Shown piece by piece: positions 7,918 to 15,843 of a stretch of DNA of 64,000 nucleotides. How positions within the stretch are numbered: the stretch's first letter is position 1; each line of letters opens with the position of its first letter. A program made the position numbers and the translations under genes. The notes beneath the pieces are model-generated. The model was not told the DNA's origin, did not search any database, and saw nothing but the letters and a program-made list of their open reading frames with translations. The DNA is from [Eubacterium] infirmum (GTDB lineage Bacteria > Bacillota > Clostridia > Peptostreptococcales > Anaerovoracaceae), in the NCBI GenBank assembly GCA_900450455.1, contig UGGN01000001.1, forward strand, positions 992,001 to 1,056,000, given 5' to 3'.

Positions 7918-8526
7918 ATGGTTGATACCGTTTATACAATAGGGTACTCAGGCTTTAAAATTGATGAATTTATAAAAACTCTTAAGAATAAAAATATTAA
8001 TCTGGTAGTAGATGTAAGAAGTAGCCCATATTCACAGTATTATCCAGATTATAATAAAGAAAATTTAAGTGCAATACTAAGTAAGTCAAATATATACTAT
8101 AGAAACTATGTATTGGAATTTGGCGCGAGACAGAAAGAAAAAAAATACTATCCGAATGGATATCTAGATTTCGAATTATTTTCAAAATCGGAGACCTTTC
8201 AAGAAGGCCTCAATAAATTAAAGAACGCAATGAATAAAAATTATACCTTTGCACTTTTATGTAGTGAAAAAGATCCTATAAAGTGTCACAGGACAATTTT
8301 AGTTTCAAGGGCGTTTCATTTAGCTGGATATAATGTACTACACTTAATGCCTAATGGTATATATGTAACACAAGATGTCATTGAGGAAAGGCTACTAAAT
8401 GAATTTTTTCCAAATCGAAGTCAAATTAGTATATTTACACCAGAGCTTACAAAACAAGAATATATAGAAAAAGCATATAAAAAGCAAAACAAAATCATTG
8501 GATATTCGATTGAGGAGAACGATTGA
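7918..8526 (+). CDS. DUF488 protein, first copy
   Basis: The 202-residue protein carries the DUF488 signature: T-I-G-Y-S-G (7-12), V-D-V-R-S-S-P (31-37) and L-L-C-S-E-K-D-P with C-H-R eight residues after the first Cys (Cys115, Cys123, His124). The biochemical role of DUF488 is not established. It begins with an excellent AGGAGGAG ribosome binding site 31 bp after HerA and overlaps the next gene by one base. The conserved Cys/His residues suggest metal binding or thiol chemistry, but that is inference. Its place in the operon makes it a likely accessory or regulatory part of the SIR2-HerA system. Confidence 0.8.
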   Translation: MVDTVYTIGYSGFKIDEFIKTLKNKNINLVVDVRSSPYSQYYPDYNKENLSAILSKSNIYYRNYVLEFGARQKEKKYYPNGYLDFELFSKSETFQEGLNKLKNAMNKNYTFALLCSEKDPIKCHRTILVSRAFHLAGYNVLHLMPNGIYVTQDVIEERLLNEFFPNRSQISIFTPELTKQEYIEKAYKKQNKIIGYSIEEND

Positions 8527-8966
8527 TGAATATATATACAATAGGATTTACAAAAAAAAATGCTTATGAATTTTTCGAGCTAATTAAAAATAATAAAATA
8601 GATATACTTCTGGATATTAGACTTAATAATAAATCTCAGCTAGCAGGCTTTACAAAAGGGAAAGATCTCCAGTATTTTTTAAAAGAACTATGTGATTGTA
8701 AGTATGAACATTGTGAAGAATTTGCTCCGACTAAAGATATTTTAGATAGATATAAAAAAGCTGTTATTTCTTGGGACGAATATGTTAAAGATTACACAAA
8801 ATTAATCTATAAACGTGGAGATTATAAAAAATTCAAAAATAAATACTCTGACTTTAAGAATATATGTTTGCTTTGCAGTGAGCCAATTGCTACTCAATGT
8901 CATCGCAGATTACTAGCAGAGATTATTGAAAGAGAGAACGAGGAAATAAAAATTATTCATATATAA
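8526..8966 (+). CDS. DUF488 protein, second divergent copy
   Basis: This 146-residue relative of the preceding gene keeps the core T-I-G-F (5-8), L-L-D-I-R (28-32) and L-L-C-S-E with C-H-R (Cys117, Cys125, His126). It is shorter and shares only the core motifs, so it is an old paralogue rather than a recent duplication. Its ATG overlaps the upstream TGA by one base and a GAGGAG precedes it; a TTG one codon earlier is a poorer choice. Two DUF488 proteins in one operon suggest a heteromer or two related specificities; this is inference. Confidence 0.8.
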   Translation: MNIYTIGFTKKNAYEFFELIKNNKIDILLDIRLNNKSQLAGFTKGKDLQYFLKELCDCKYEHCEEFAPTKDILDRYKKAVISWDEYVKDYTKLIYKRGDYKKFKNKYSDFKNICLLCSEPIATQCHRRLLAEIIERENEEIKIIHI

Positions 8967-8984
8967 TGTAAGGTGGTATGCTAT

Positions 8985-9608
8985 ATGGAACGTAATGTTT
9001 TAATATTGACTATGTCGTCAAAGTATCATGGATATTGTGTCGCAGGAATTGATATAGATAATGGTAAATGGGTAAGGTTAGTTTCAAATGATAAAAAATC
9101 TCATGGAGCACTAAGTAGAAGAGATATCATTTATGAAAATAAGACTAAATGCAAGCCACTTGATGTGGTGAAAGTTCCAATTATCAAAGATATGCCACTA
9201 AAATATCAGCCAGAAAATGTTCTAATTAATTGTGGTACTTTCTGGAAAAAGATAGAAACTATCGATATTAATGAATTGATTGAATATCATGAACCAGAAA
9301 AACATGATTTTATATTTGGTGGGACATGTCCATATATTAAAGAATGGGAACTTCAGTATGTCGAACACTCACTAGTTCTAGTGGAAGTAGATAATTTAAA
9401 TATATACCATCCTTCATATAGAAAAACAAAAGCAAAATTTACTTATAATGGAAATAAATATTATAATATATCGGTTACAGATCCGGAATATTATGATTCT
9501 AAAACATACAAATTTAAAAAAGCAATTTTGGTTGTTAGTTTACCTAATATACCATTCCCTCATGATAATAATTATTATAAGTTTATAGCGAAGATTTTCC
9601 CAATGTAA
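8985..9608 (+). CDS. Putative dual OB-domain protein
   Basis: The 207-residue protein opens with a strand-rich segment (V-L-I-L-T-M-S-S-K-Y-H-G-Y-C-V-A-G) and a G-K-W-V-R-L-V-S motif of the kind seen in proteins annotated as dual OB-domain, thought to bind nucleic acids in prokaryotic conflict systems. A second beta-rich half follows. The ATG at 8985 was chosen because AAGGTGG lies 8 bases upstream; a GTG at 8973 is inside that Shine-Dalgarno. It closes the five-gene operon and could be the sensor that recognises nucleic acid. Family assignment is from memory of motifs and moderately sure. Confidence 0.5.
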   Translation: MERNVLILTMSSKYHGYCVAGIDIDNGKWVRLVSNDKKSHGALSRRDIIYENKTKCKPLDVVKVPIIKDMPLKYQPENVLINCGTFWKKIETIDINELIEYHEPEKHDFIFGGTCPYIKEWELQYVEHSLVLVEVDNLNIYHPSYRKTKAKFTYNGNKYYNISVTDPEYYDSKTYKFKKAILVVSLPNIPFPHDNNYYKFIAKIFPM

Positions 9609-9678
9609 ATGTGAATTACAACATTTATATTTCTAGATTGTTGCATCTACACAAATAAATTCAAAAGTACTTCAATAA

Positions 9679-10133
9679 GAGGGTACTCTAAATCGGGATA
9701 TGCACGCTCTTTACTGGACAGCCAGTAAGGAGAGTAATTTCATGTGTTACAATCATGAGTAGAAGTTAGATAGTTATTCTATACTCATTGCAAATATGCC
9801 TATTTTTATGATATCTGATAATGCCTTTGTGATTTCTACGTGTGGTGGTGTTTGGCTAGTTTTAGCTTATGACCATGTCTAATCATATTTGAGTCAAAGC
9901 AAGAACGGAGCATAGGCTTTCGGACAAGCGTGACATCGTAAAATACGGTATCATAAACAGAGGATATGTCCGACTTTTCAATGTAAGAATTAGTTACATT
10001 AAGTATAAGTGTTGTAAAATCAATATTTGGAATGACAGATTCCTCCCTTCATAGTGATGTTTTAAGATTGCAAAAAACATATCCTATGGAGGTATTTTTT
10101 TACCTACACCCACACGATAATTTAGAGTGCTCT
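9679..10133. mobile_element. Internally deleted ISL3-family relic (MITE-like)
   Basis: About 455 bp is bounded by imperfect inverted ends: AGAGGGTACTCTAAAT on the left (from 9678) matches the complement of ATTTAGAGTGCTCT (10120-10133) on the right. The right end also contains the ACCTACACCCACA-type sequence typical of ISL3 ends. A fragment of transposase lies inside on the minus strand. A stem TTACTGG/CCAGTAA (9711-9717/9722-9728) lies near the left end. The element is far too short to be autonomous. Confidence 0.6.
9836..10033 (-). pseudogene. ISL3-family transposase, N-terminal fragment
   Basis: The minus strand gives a 65-codon open frame after a GGGAGGA ribosome binding site, ending in TAG at 9836-9838. 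It contains V-T-L-V-R-K-P-M and S-N-M-I-R-H-G-H-K-L-K, the zinc-ribbon region of ISL3 transposases, but the usual C-P-x-C pair is degraded to R-S-C-F. The expected initiator codon is lost and the remaining ~350 residues of the transposase are absent. It is dead. Confidence 0.55.
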
Positions 10134-10383
10134 GGATAAAGTGAAGTGTATTTAGTTTAAAAGAAAATTAGTGCGAAATTTACAAAATTTATATTTGTTC
10201 CGCTTTAAGGTTAAATATAAATATGGTAGAATTGGATAGTGTGGTAGTAATTTAGTTTAATAATAAATCACATTATTTCTATTTATCAAATGTAGAATTA
10301 ATTGAAAGCAAAAGGATGACTTTTGAACTTGGCAAAGTTAAAAGTAATCATGCTAAAAGATAATATCGATGGAGAGTAAAACA
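10134..10383 (+). other. Non-coding leader upstream of hsdM
   Basis: About 250 bp of AT-rich sequence between the ISL3 relic and hsdM. I see no gene or RNA family. The hsdM ribosome binding site (GGAGAG, 10371-10376) is at its end. No promoter could be picked with confidence. Confidence 0.4.
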
Positions 10384-11916
10384 ATGGCAAAAAAAAATAA
10401 CATTAACATAGGCTTCGAAAAACAATTATGGGATGCAGCTTGTGTGCTATGGGGTCATATTCCAGCAGCTGAATATAGAAAAGTTATTATAGGACTTATA
10501 TTTTTACGCTATATTTCAAGTGCTTTCGAAAAACGCTATGAAGAACTTTTAAAAGATGGAGATGGATTTGAGAATGATAGAGATGCGTATATAGAGGAAA
10601 ATGTTTTCTTTGTACCGGAAGAAGCGCGTTGGGGAAAAATTGCATTAGCAGCACACACTCCAGAAATAGGTGTGGTTATTGATAATGCAATGAAAGCTAT
10701 TGAAAAAGAAAATTTATCGCTTAAAGATGTTTTACCAAAGAATTATGCAAGCCCTGATTTAGATAAAAGAGTACTAGGAGAAGTTGTTGACTTGTTCACT
10801 AACGAAGTAAAAATGGATGAAAGCGAAGCCAGCAAGGACTTACTAGGAAGGACATACGAATATTGTATTGCACAGTTTGCAGCATACGAAGGAACAAAGG
10901 GTGGAGAATTTTACACTCCTTCGAGTATTGTTAGGACAATTGTTGCTATACTAAAGCCTTTCAATAATTGCCGTGTTTATGATCCCTGCTGTGGTAGCGG
11001 TGGAATGTTTGTACAAAGTGAAAAATTTGTTCAAGCGCATAGCAATAACCGAGGAACTATTTCAGTTTACGGTCAAGAGTCAAATCCGGACACATGGAAG
11101 ATGGCAAAGATGAATATGGCAATAAGAGGAATTGATGCGAACCTAGGTTCGTATCATGCAAACACATTTTTTAATGATGTTCATAACACTCTAAAGTCTG
11201 ATTTTATTATGGCTAATCCCCCGTTTAATCGCTCAAATTGGGGCGCTGAAAAGTTAAAAGATGATGTCAGATGGAAATATGGACTTCCGCCATCTGGAAA
11301 TGCAAACTATGCTTGGATACAACATATGATTTACCATCTAGCTCCAAATGGAAAAATTGGGTTAGTGCTTGCAAATGGGGCACTATCGACACAAACTTCA
11401 GGAGAAGGTGATATTAGAAAAAATATAGTTGAAAGTGATCTTATAGAGGGAATTATCGCTCTTCCAACTCAGTTGTTTTACAGTGTGACTATACCAGTTA
11501 CACTATGGTTTATTTCAAAAAATAAAAAACAAAAAGGTAAAACACTATTCATTGATGCCAGAAAAATGGGATATATGGTTGATAGGAAACATAGAGATTT
11601 TACTGAGGGAATACAGGAAGATGGAAGTCTAGGAGATATAGATTTACTTGCAAAGACCTTTGAAGATTTCCAAAACGGAGTACTAGAGGAGAAGAAAGGG
11701 TTTTCAGCTATAGCGTCAGTAGAGGATATAGCAAAACAAGATTATATATTGACTCCTGGTCGATATGTAGGTATTGAAGAAGTTGATGATGATGGAGAGC
11801 CATTTGAAGAGAAGATGACAAGATTGACCTCAGAACTATCAGGTATGTTTAAAAAATCACGTGAACTGGAGGATGAGATTCGCAAGAAACTGGGGGCTAT
11901 TGGATATGAAATATAA
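10384..11916 (+). CDS. hsdM: Type I restriction-modification DNA methyltransferase (M subunit)
   Basis: The 510-residue protein is an N6-adenine methyltransferase of type I systems. The helical HsdM N-terminal domain (about 10-145) is followed by the catalytic domain with the SAM-binding motif D-P-C-C-G-S-G-G (200-207) and catalytic N-P-P-F (278-281). It needs HsdS for target recognition and joins HsdR for restriction. The ATG at 10384 has GGAGAG 7 bases upstream; the earlier in-frame ATG at 10369 has no ribosome binding site. The end overlaps hsdS by 11 bases. It protects host DNA; the sequence methylated depends on which hsdS arrangement is present. Confidence 0.95.
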   Translation: MAKKNNINIGFEKQLWDAACVLWGHIPAAEYRKVIIGLIFLRYISSAFEKRYEELLKDGDGFENDRDAYIEENVFFVPEEARWGKIALAAHTPEIGVVIDNAMKAIEKENLSLKDVLPKNYASPDLDKRVLGEVVDLFTNEVKMDESEASKDLLGRTYEYCIAQFAAYEGTKGGEFYTPSSIVRTIVAILKPFNNCRVYDPCCGSGGMFVQSEKFVQAHSNNRGTISVYGQESNPDTWKMAKMNMAIRGIDANLGSYHANTFFNDVHNTLKSDFIMANPPFNRSNWGAEKLKDDVRWKYGLPPSGNANYAWIQHMIYHLAPNGKIGLVLANGALSTQTSGEGDIRKNIVESDLIEGIIALPTQLFYSVTIPVTLWFISKNKKQKGKTLFIDARKMGYMVDRKHRDFTEGIQEDGSLGDIDLLAKTFEDFQNGVLEEKKGFSAIASVEDIAKQDYILTPGRYVGIEEVDDDGEPFEEKMTRLTSELSGMFKKSRELEDEIRKKLGAIGYEI

Positions 11917-13054
11917 GTTAGAAGAAATAGCAGATGTGACAATGGGGCAATCACCTAAATCTGTATACTATAACACAGAAAAGAAAGGTTTTCCTTTTTT
12001 ACAGGGAAATAGAACATTTGGATTTAAATATCCTACTTTTGATACGTATACAACAGTAATGACAAAATTTGCTAAAGCTGGAGATGTGATAATGAGTGTT
12101 AGAGCGCCTGTTGGTGCACTTAATATTACTCCAGTTGACATGTGCTTAGGGCGTGGAGTTTGCTCATTAAGAATGAAGAATGGTAATCAAAGTTTTTTGT
12201 TTTATATGATGAAATATTATGTTTCTCATTTACTAAAAAAAGAGAGCGGAACAATATTTGGTTCAGTAAACAGGAATGATATTAACGGGTTGGAAGTTGA
12301 TATTCCAGAAGATATAGAAGAACAAAATAAAATTGCCGGATATTTAGAGATGATTGATGATAAAATCGAGCTCAACAGTGCGATAAACAATAATTTAGAG
12401 TACCAAATGCAAGCATTATTCAATGAGTTTTTATCATCAAATGAATTTGATAATTTGACAACTGTTGAAAAAGTTGTTTTAACTGCCAATACCGGAGCAG
12501 ATGCTATTCAAAAAGCTCCCATTGTAGATTACGATACAGGAATAAGATGTATTCGAGTTGGTGATATGACAAACTCTCGTAGCTTCTACGAATGGGGGTT
12601 CACCAAAGTAACTGATGAGGTTTTCAGACGTTATCAACTTCATAAAGATGATATAGTTGTGACGAGAACCGCCTCTCTTGGTCTAAATACGATTATTTCT
12701 GAGGATTTACCAGCAGTATATAACAACGGCGTGATTCGCTTAACGGTGGATAAATCGAAAATGCTGCCGCTGTATTTATATCGACAATTTCAAACAGAAG
12801 ATTTTGCAAACTATATTGCGCGTATAGAAAGCGAAACATCTGTACGTCCTAATATGAAAATCAATTATCTCTTGAAATATGAAATTGTATTACCACCTAT
12901 TACAAAACAAAGCGAACTTATTGAATTGTTAACTCCAATGTTAAACAAACAGAACAATCTTATCAGCGAGAACAAGCAACTTGAATCTTTACGAGATACA
13001 CTTTTACCAAAACTTATGTCTGGCGAGCTTGATGTTTCTAAAATCAACCTTTAA
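11906..13054 (+). CDS. hsdS: Type I specificity subunit (complete, expressed copy)
   Basis: The 382-residue protein has two target-recognition domains (about 1-160 and 190-350), each followed by a helical spacer (I-N-N-N-L-E in the middle, and the end segment R-D-T-L-L-P-K-L-M-S-G-E-L-D-V). It starts inside the last codons of hsdM, implying coupling. A 16-bp sequence at 12383-12398, at the junction between the first half and the second recognition domain, also occurs in the truncated hsdS downstream and, inverted, in the silent cassette. Recombination there would swap the second recognition domain and so change the DNA target. Confidence 0.93.
   Translation: MKYKLEEIADVTMGQSPKSVYYNTEKKGFPFLQGNRTFGFKYPTFDTYTTVMTKFAKAGDVIMSVRAPVGALNITPVDMCLGRGVCSLRMKNGNQSFLFYMMKYYVSHLLKKESGTIFGSVNRNDINGLEVDIPEDIEEQNKIAGYLEMIDDKIELNSAINNNLEYQMQALFNEFLSSNEFDNLTTVEKVVLTANTGADAIQKAPIVDYDTGIRCIRVGDMTNSRSFYEWGFTKVTDEVFRRYQLHKDDIVVTRTASLGLNTIISEDLPAVYNNGVIRLTVDKSKMLPLYLYRQFQTEDFANYIARIESETSVRPNMKINYLLKYEIVLPPITKQSELIELLTPMLNKQNNLISENKQLESLRDTLLPKLMSGELDVSKINL
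12383..12398 (+). repeat. hsdS recombination site 1
   Basis: ATAAACAATAATTTAG inside hsdS, encoding part of the central spacer I-N-N-N-L. It is identical to sites 2 (14692-14707, same orientation) and 3 (15293-15308, opposite orientation). Confidence 0.75.
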
Positions 13055-13089
13055 GTCGCTAAATTATTGTTTAACGTATAAAATACCCA

Positions 13090-13114
13090 TAACTTCCGTG
13101 GGTGGCGGAAGTTA
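13090..13114 (+). other. Hairpin between hsdS and recombinase
   Basis: A 9-bp perfect stem (TAACTTCCG / CGGAAGTTA) with a 7-base loop, followed by GGGG/CCCC pairing at 13120-13136 and no T-run. It lies in the 117-bp gap and could modulate read-through or translation of the recombinase. The role is unknown. Confidence 0.35.
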
Positions 13115-13171
13115 ATATAGGGGGACTTCCACCCCATAGTCGTTCTCTAAGAATAAAAAGGAGAATTGACT

Positions 13172-14155
13172 TTGAAACAAAATTTAATTAAAGATGTTGT
13201 TCAAGTAATGTTACCGTACTTGAACAATGCACAATGCGAAAGGTTGCAAGAGGTGTTGCAATACACCCTTGCAAGGTATGAGGTAACAGAAAACAAGCAA
13301 CAAGAGAATAACTCGGAACAGAATTATGTAGAACTGTTTTTGTCGGCAAAGAGAATTGAGGGCTGTTCTGAGAAATCTCTTAAATATTACAAAGCAACTA
13401 TCGAAATGATGATTGCGACTGTCGGCAAAAGCGTAAAGCACGTTGAAACCGATGACATAAGGCGATACCTGACAGAGTATCAAGAAAAGAAAAAATCAAG
13501 CAAGGTTACGATTGATAATATCCGCCGTATTCTTTCAAGCTTATTTTCGTGGCTTGAGGACGAGGACTATATACTGAAAAGTCCCGTCAGACGAATACAT
13601 AAGGTCAAAACCGGCACAAACATCAAAGAAACATACTCTGATGAAGCGTTGGAACTTATGAGAGATAATTGCACCGAGCCGAGAGATCTGGCGATGATAG
13701 ATATATTGGCTTCAACAGGTATGCGTGTAGGTGAAATGGTGTTGCTCAACAAAACCGATATAGATTTTAATGAGCGTGAATGTATTGTGTTTGGTAAAGG
13801 AAATAAAGAACGAGTGGTCTATTTTGACGCAAGGACAAAGATACATTTGCAGAATTACCTAAACAGTAGAACCGACGACAACCCGGCACTTTTTGTATCA
13901 CTGAGAGAACCGCACGAAAGGCTGAAAATAGGTGGTATTGAAACAAGGCTCAGAGAATTTGGAAAACAATTAGGACTGCACAATGTACACCCACACAAAT
14001 TCAGGCGTACCCTTGCAACTATGGCAATAGACAAAGGAATGCCCATTGAGCAACTGCAACAGCTCTTAGGGCATAGAAAGATAGACACGACCTTGCAGTA
14101 TGCAATGGTAAAACAAAGCAATGTAAAAATTGCTCATCGAAAATATATCGGATAG
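13172..14155 (+). CDS. Tyrosine recombinase (hsdS invertase)
   Basis: The 327-residue protein has a SAM-like N-terminal DNA-binding domain and a C-terminal catalytic domain with the R-H-R-H-Y set: Arg in T-G-M-R-V-G-E, His and Arg in H-P-H-K-F-R-R, His in L-G-H-R-K, and Tyr in T-L-Q-Y. It is XerC/D-like in length. A TTG at 13172 was taken as start because AAGGAG lies 8 bases upstream; another TTG two codons earlier is too close. Its place between hsdS copies and the 16-bp repeats indicates that it shuffles hsdS by site-specific inversion. It has no excisionase partner, so it is not an obvious island integrase. Confidence 0.88.
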   Translation: MKQNLIKDVVQVMLPYLNNAQCERLQEVLQYTLARYEVTENKQQENNSEQNYVELFLSAKRIEGCSEKSLKYYKATIEMMIATVGKSVKHVETDDIRRYLTEYQEKKKSSKVTIDNIRRILSSLFSWLEDEDYILKSPVRRIHKVKTGTNIKETYSDEALELMRDNCTEPRDLAMIDILASTGMRVGEMVLLNKTDIDFNERECIVFGKGNKERVVYFDARTKIHLQNYLNSRTDDNPALFVSLREPHERLKIGGIETRLREFGKQLGLHNVHPHKFRRTLATMAIDKGMPIEQLQQLLGHRKIDTTLQYAMVKQSNVKIAHRKYIG

Positions 14156-14169
14156 AGAGGAAAACGGAT

Positions 14170-14715
14170 ATGTCTGAATGGATTGAGTGCAAAATATCTG
14201 ACATTGGTACGGTTGTTGGAGGTGCGACTCCCTCGACAAAGAAACCTGAGAATTATGAAAACGGAACTATTGCTTGGATAACGCCGAAAGATTTATCTAC
14301 ATTCACCGGACGCTATATTCAGCATGGCGAAAGAAACATTACCGGAGTAGGAATGAAAAGCTGTTCTACGCAGTTGCTGCCAAAGGATACAGTATTGTTT
14401 TCTTCAAGAGCGCCTATTGGATATGTGGCTATCGCCACAAACGAGGTGTGTACCAATCAGGGGTTTAAGAGTGTTGTCCCAAATGAAAATACCGACCCGC
14501 TTTTCTTATACTATTTGCTTAAATATAACAAGGATAAAATCGAAGGTATGGGAAGCGGAACAACATTTAAAGAAGTATCAGGAAACACAATGAAGAATAT
14601 TGTTGTTTCTGTTCCGACAGATAAAAAAGTGCAAAAGAGAATATCCTCTATGCTTGGTTCTATTGATGATAGAATCGAAGAAAATGAGAGAATAAACAAT
14701 AATTTAGTGGATTAA
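14170..14715 (+). CDS. Truncated HsdS, first recognition domain only
   Basis: This 181-residue protein has one target-recognition domain (different from both in the complete hsdS) and the start of the central spacer, ending I-N-N-N-L-V-D-stop directly after recombination site 2. The second recognition domain and tail are present on the other strand just downstream (14712-15310). Inversion between sites 2 and 3 would restore a full-length hsdS. GAGAGGA precedes the ATG, so it is probably translated with the recombinase. Half-length HsdS can sometimes dimerise and function; whether this one does is unknown. Confidence 0.85.
   Translation: MSEWIECKISDIGTVVGGATPSTKKPENYENGTIAWITPKDLSTFTGRYIQHGERNITGVGMKSCSTQLLPKDTVLFSSRAPIGYVAIATNEVCTNQGFKSVVPNENTDPLFLYYLLKYNKDKIEGMGSGTTFKEVSGNTMKNIVVSVPTDKKVQKRISSMLGSIDDRIEENERINNNLVD
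14692..14707 (+). repeat. hsdS recombination site 2
   Basis: Identical 16-bp copy of ATAAACAATAATTTAG at the 3' end of the truncated hsdS, in direct orientation to site 1 and inverted to site 3. Confidence 0.75.
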
Positions 14716-15310
14716 AATTCAATGTTTGAGACATCAAGTTCGCCGGACATAAGTTTTAGTAAAAGAGTGTCACGAGTTGTAGCTAATCGTACATTTTCAT
14801 CTTTGTTATGGCCAATCATCTCAAAAACTGGAGTTACTGTGGCTGTGTAATTGTGGACATCGTCAAAGTTTAAGTTACTTATTGGCATAGCAGCTATATG
14901 CTGAGGATAAATATGAGGCTGTGCAGAACCAGTTTGAGCATCATATATTTCTTTCTGTCGCTTTTTTAATAGCACATACCAAAAATATACATCGTCTGTC
15001 ATAGAACTATCAATGTAAGATGAGTCGGATGACCAAATTGGTATATTCCATAAGCTAACATATCCCGAATTTGCACCTGAAGCAGATATGGCAAGAACAG
15101 GAGCAACTGTATTAGCTACATTATGATAAGTTGATGGTTCTAAACCACCAGCAACAACTGGAACATTACCGAATACAGCATTTTTTGATAGTAAGCCCTT
15201 GCCTCTTTTAGGTGTTATAGTATCTCCGATAGTGTTTTCCCCATTTGATATACTCGGAAACATAGCATCAAAAATCGCCTGAGCTTGCTGCTCTAAATTA
15301 TTGTTTATAT
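14712..15310 (-). pseudogene. Silent hsdS cassette (second recognition domain and tail)
   Basis: On the minus strand, the frame reads I-N-N-N-L-E-Q-Q-A-Q-A-I-F from site 3, then a recognition domain, then R-D-T-L-L-L-K-L-M-S-G-E-L-D-V-S before a TAA at 14712-14714. It has no start codon of its own with a ribosome binding site and lies opposite to the hsd operon, so it is silent in this orientation. It is a storage cassette rather than a decayed gene. Flipping against site 2 completes the truncated hsdS; flipping against site 1 replaces the second half of the main hsdS. Confidence 0.82.
15293..15308 (-). repeat. hsdS recombination site 3 (inverted)
   Basis: CTAAATTATTGTTTAT is the reverse complement of sites 1 and 2 and marks the outer end of the silent cassette. 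It is 16 bases before the start codon of the HEPN gene. Confidence 0.75.
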
Positions 15311-15323
15311 AAGGAATTTTAAT

Positions 15324-15839
15324 ATGATAATAAAAGACATAAAAGTAAACCATTTACCACCTTTTGAGATTGATGATTCTAAGCTGGAAGAACTATTTAG
15401 TTTCTTTTTACATTTAGCACCAAACATTGAAAGTAAATCTTCAATTCAAGTAGATGATACCGTTATATTAAATGGTTGGATGAAGTTTATTGATGAATTT
15501 ACTAGTGACAAGTTTAAGTTCTTTTCAGAGTCATATTCACCTGCTATGTTTTCTAAAAATATAGACAAATATGGACTTAATGATAATGAAGAAGTACATC
15601 GAAAGTCGAAAGTTTTTGTTTGTAAAAAAAAAAATAAATCTGAATCTGACTGTAACTGTCTATTGCGACACATAAGAAATTCAATTGCTCATAGTTGTGT
15701 TTATATATCAAAGTCAGGAAATAGAAAATATATATTGTTTGAAGACTTTAATAAAAATGACAACATAACAGCGAAAATCTTGTTATCCCAAACAGATTTA
15801 AAAAAGTTGAAGCAGCATGTTATGAGAAAAAGGAGCTAG
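15324..15839 (+). CDS. HEPN-like protein inside the type I RM locus
   Basis: The 171-residue helical protein contains L-L-R-H-I-R-N-S-I-A-H-S near residues 115-125. This holds the R-x4-H signature (R-N-S-I-A-H) of HEPN ribonucleases, which cleave RNA in toxin-antitoxin and abortive-infection systems. AAGGAA precedes the ATG. It lies between the invertible cassette and hsdR and ends 4 bases before hsdR. HEPN genes embedded in restriction loci often act as a back-up suicide effector; that role is inferred, and no cognate antitoxin (for example MNT) is present. Confidence 0.6.
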   Translation: MIIKDIKVNHLPPFEIDDSKLEELFSFFLHLAPNIESKSSIQVDDTVILNGWMKFIDEFTSDKFKFFSESYSPAMFSKNIDKYGLNDNEEVHRKSKVFVCKKKNKSESDCNCLLRHIRNSIAHSCVYISKSGNRKYILFEDFNKNDNITAKILLSQTDLKKLKQHVMRKRS

Positions 15840-15843
15840 GTTT

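Noticed and set aside
8973..8984. GTG start for the dual-OB protein
   Set aside because: The GTG is part of the AAGGTGG Shine-Dalgarno of the ATG at 8985.
11861..11905. Longer N-terminus for hsdS starting inside hsdM
   Set aside because: The extra 15 residues are not HsdS-like, and starting at 11906 gives the usual N-terminus and an 11-base overlap with hsdM.
13172..14155. Tyrosine recombinase as integrase of the whole island
   Set aside because: It lies between hsdS copies that carry identical inverted 16-bp sites, which explains it fully. No excisionase or attachment site matches it.
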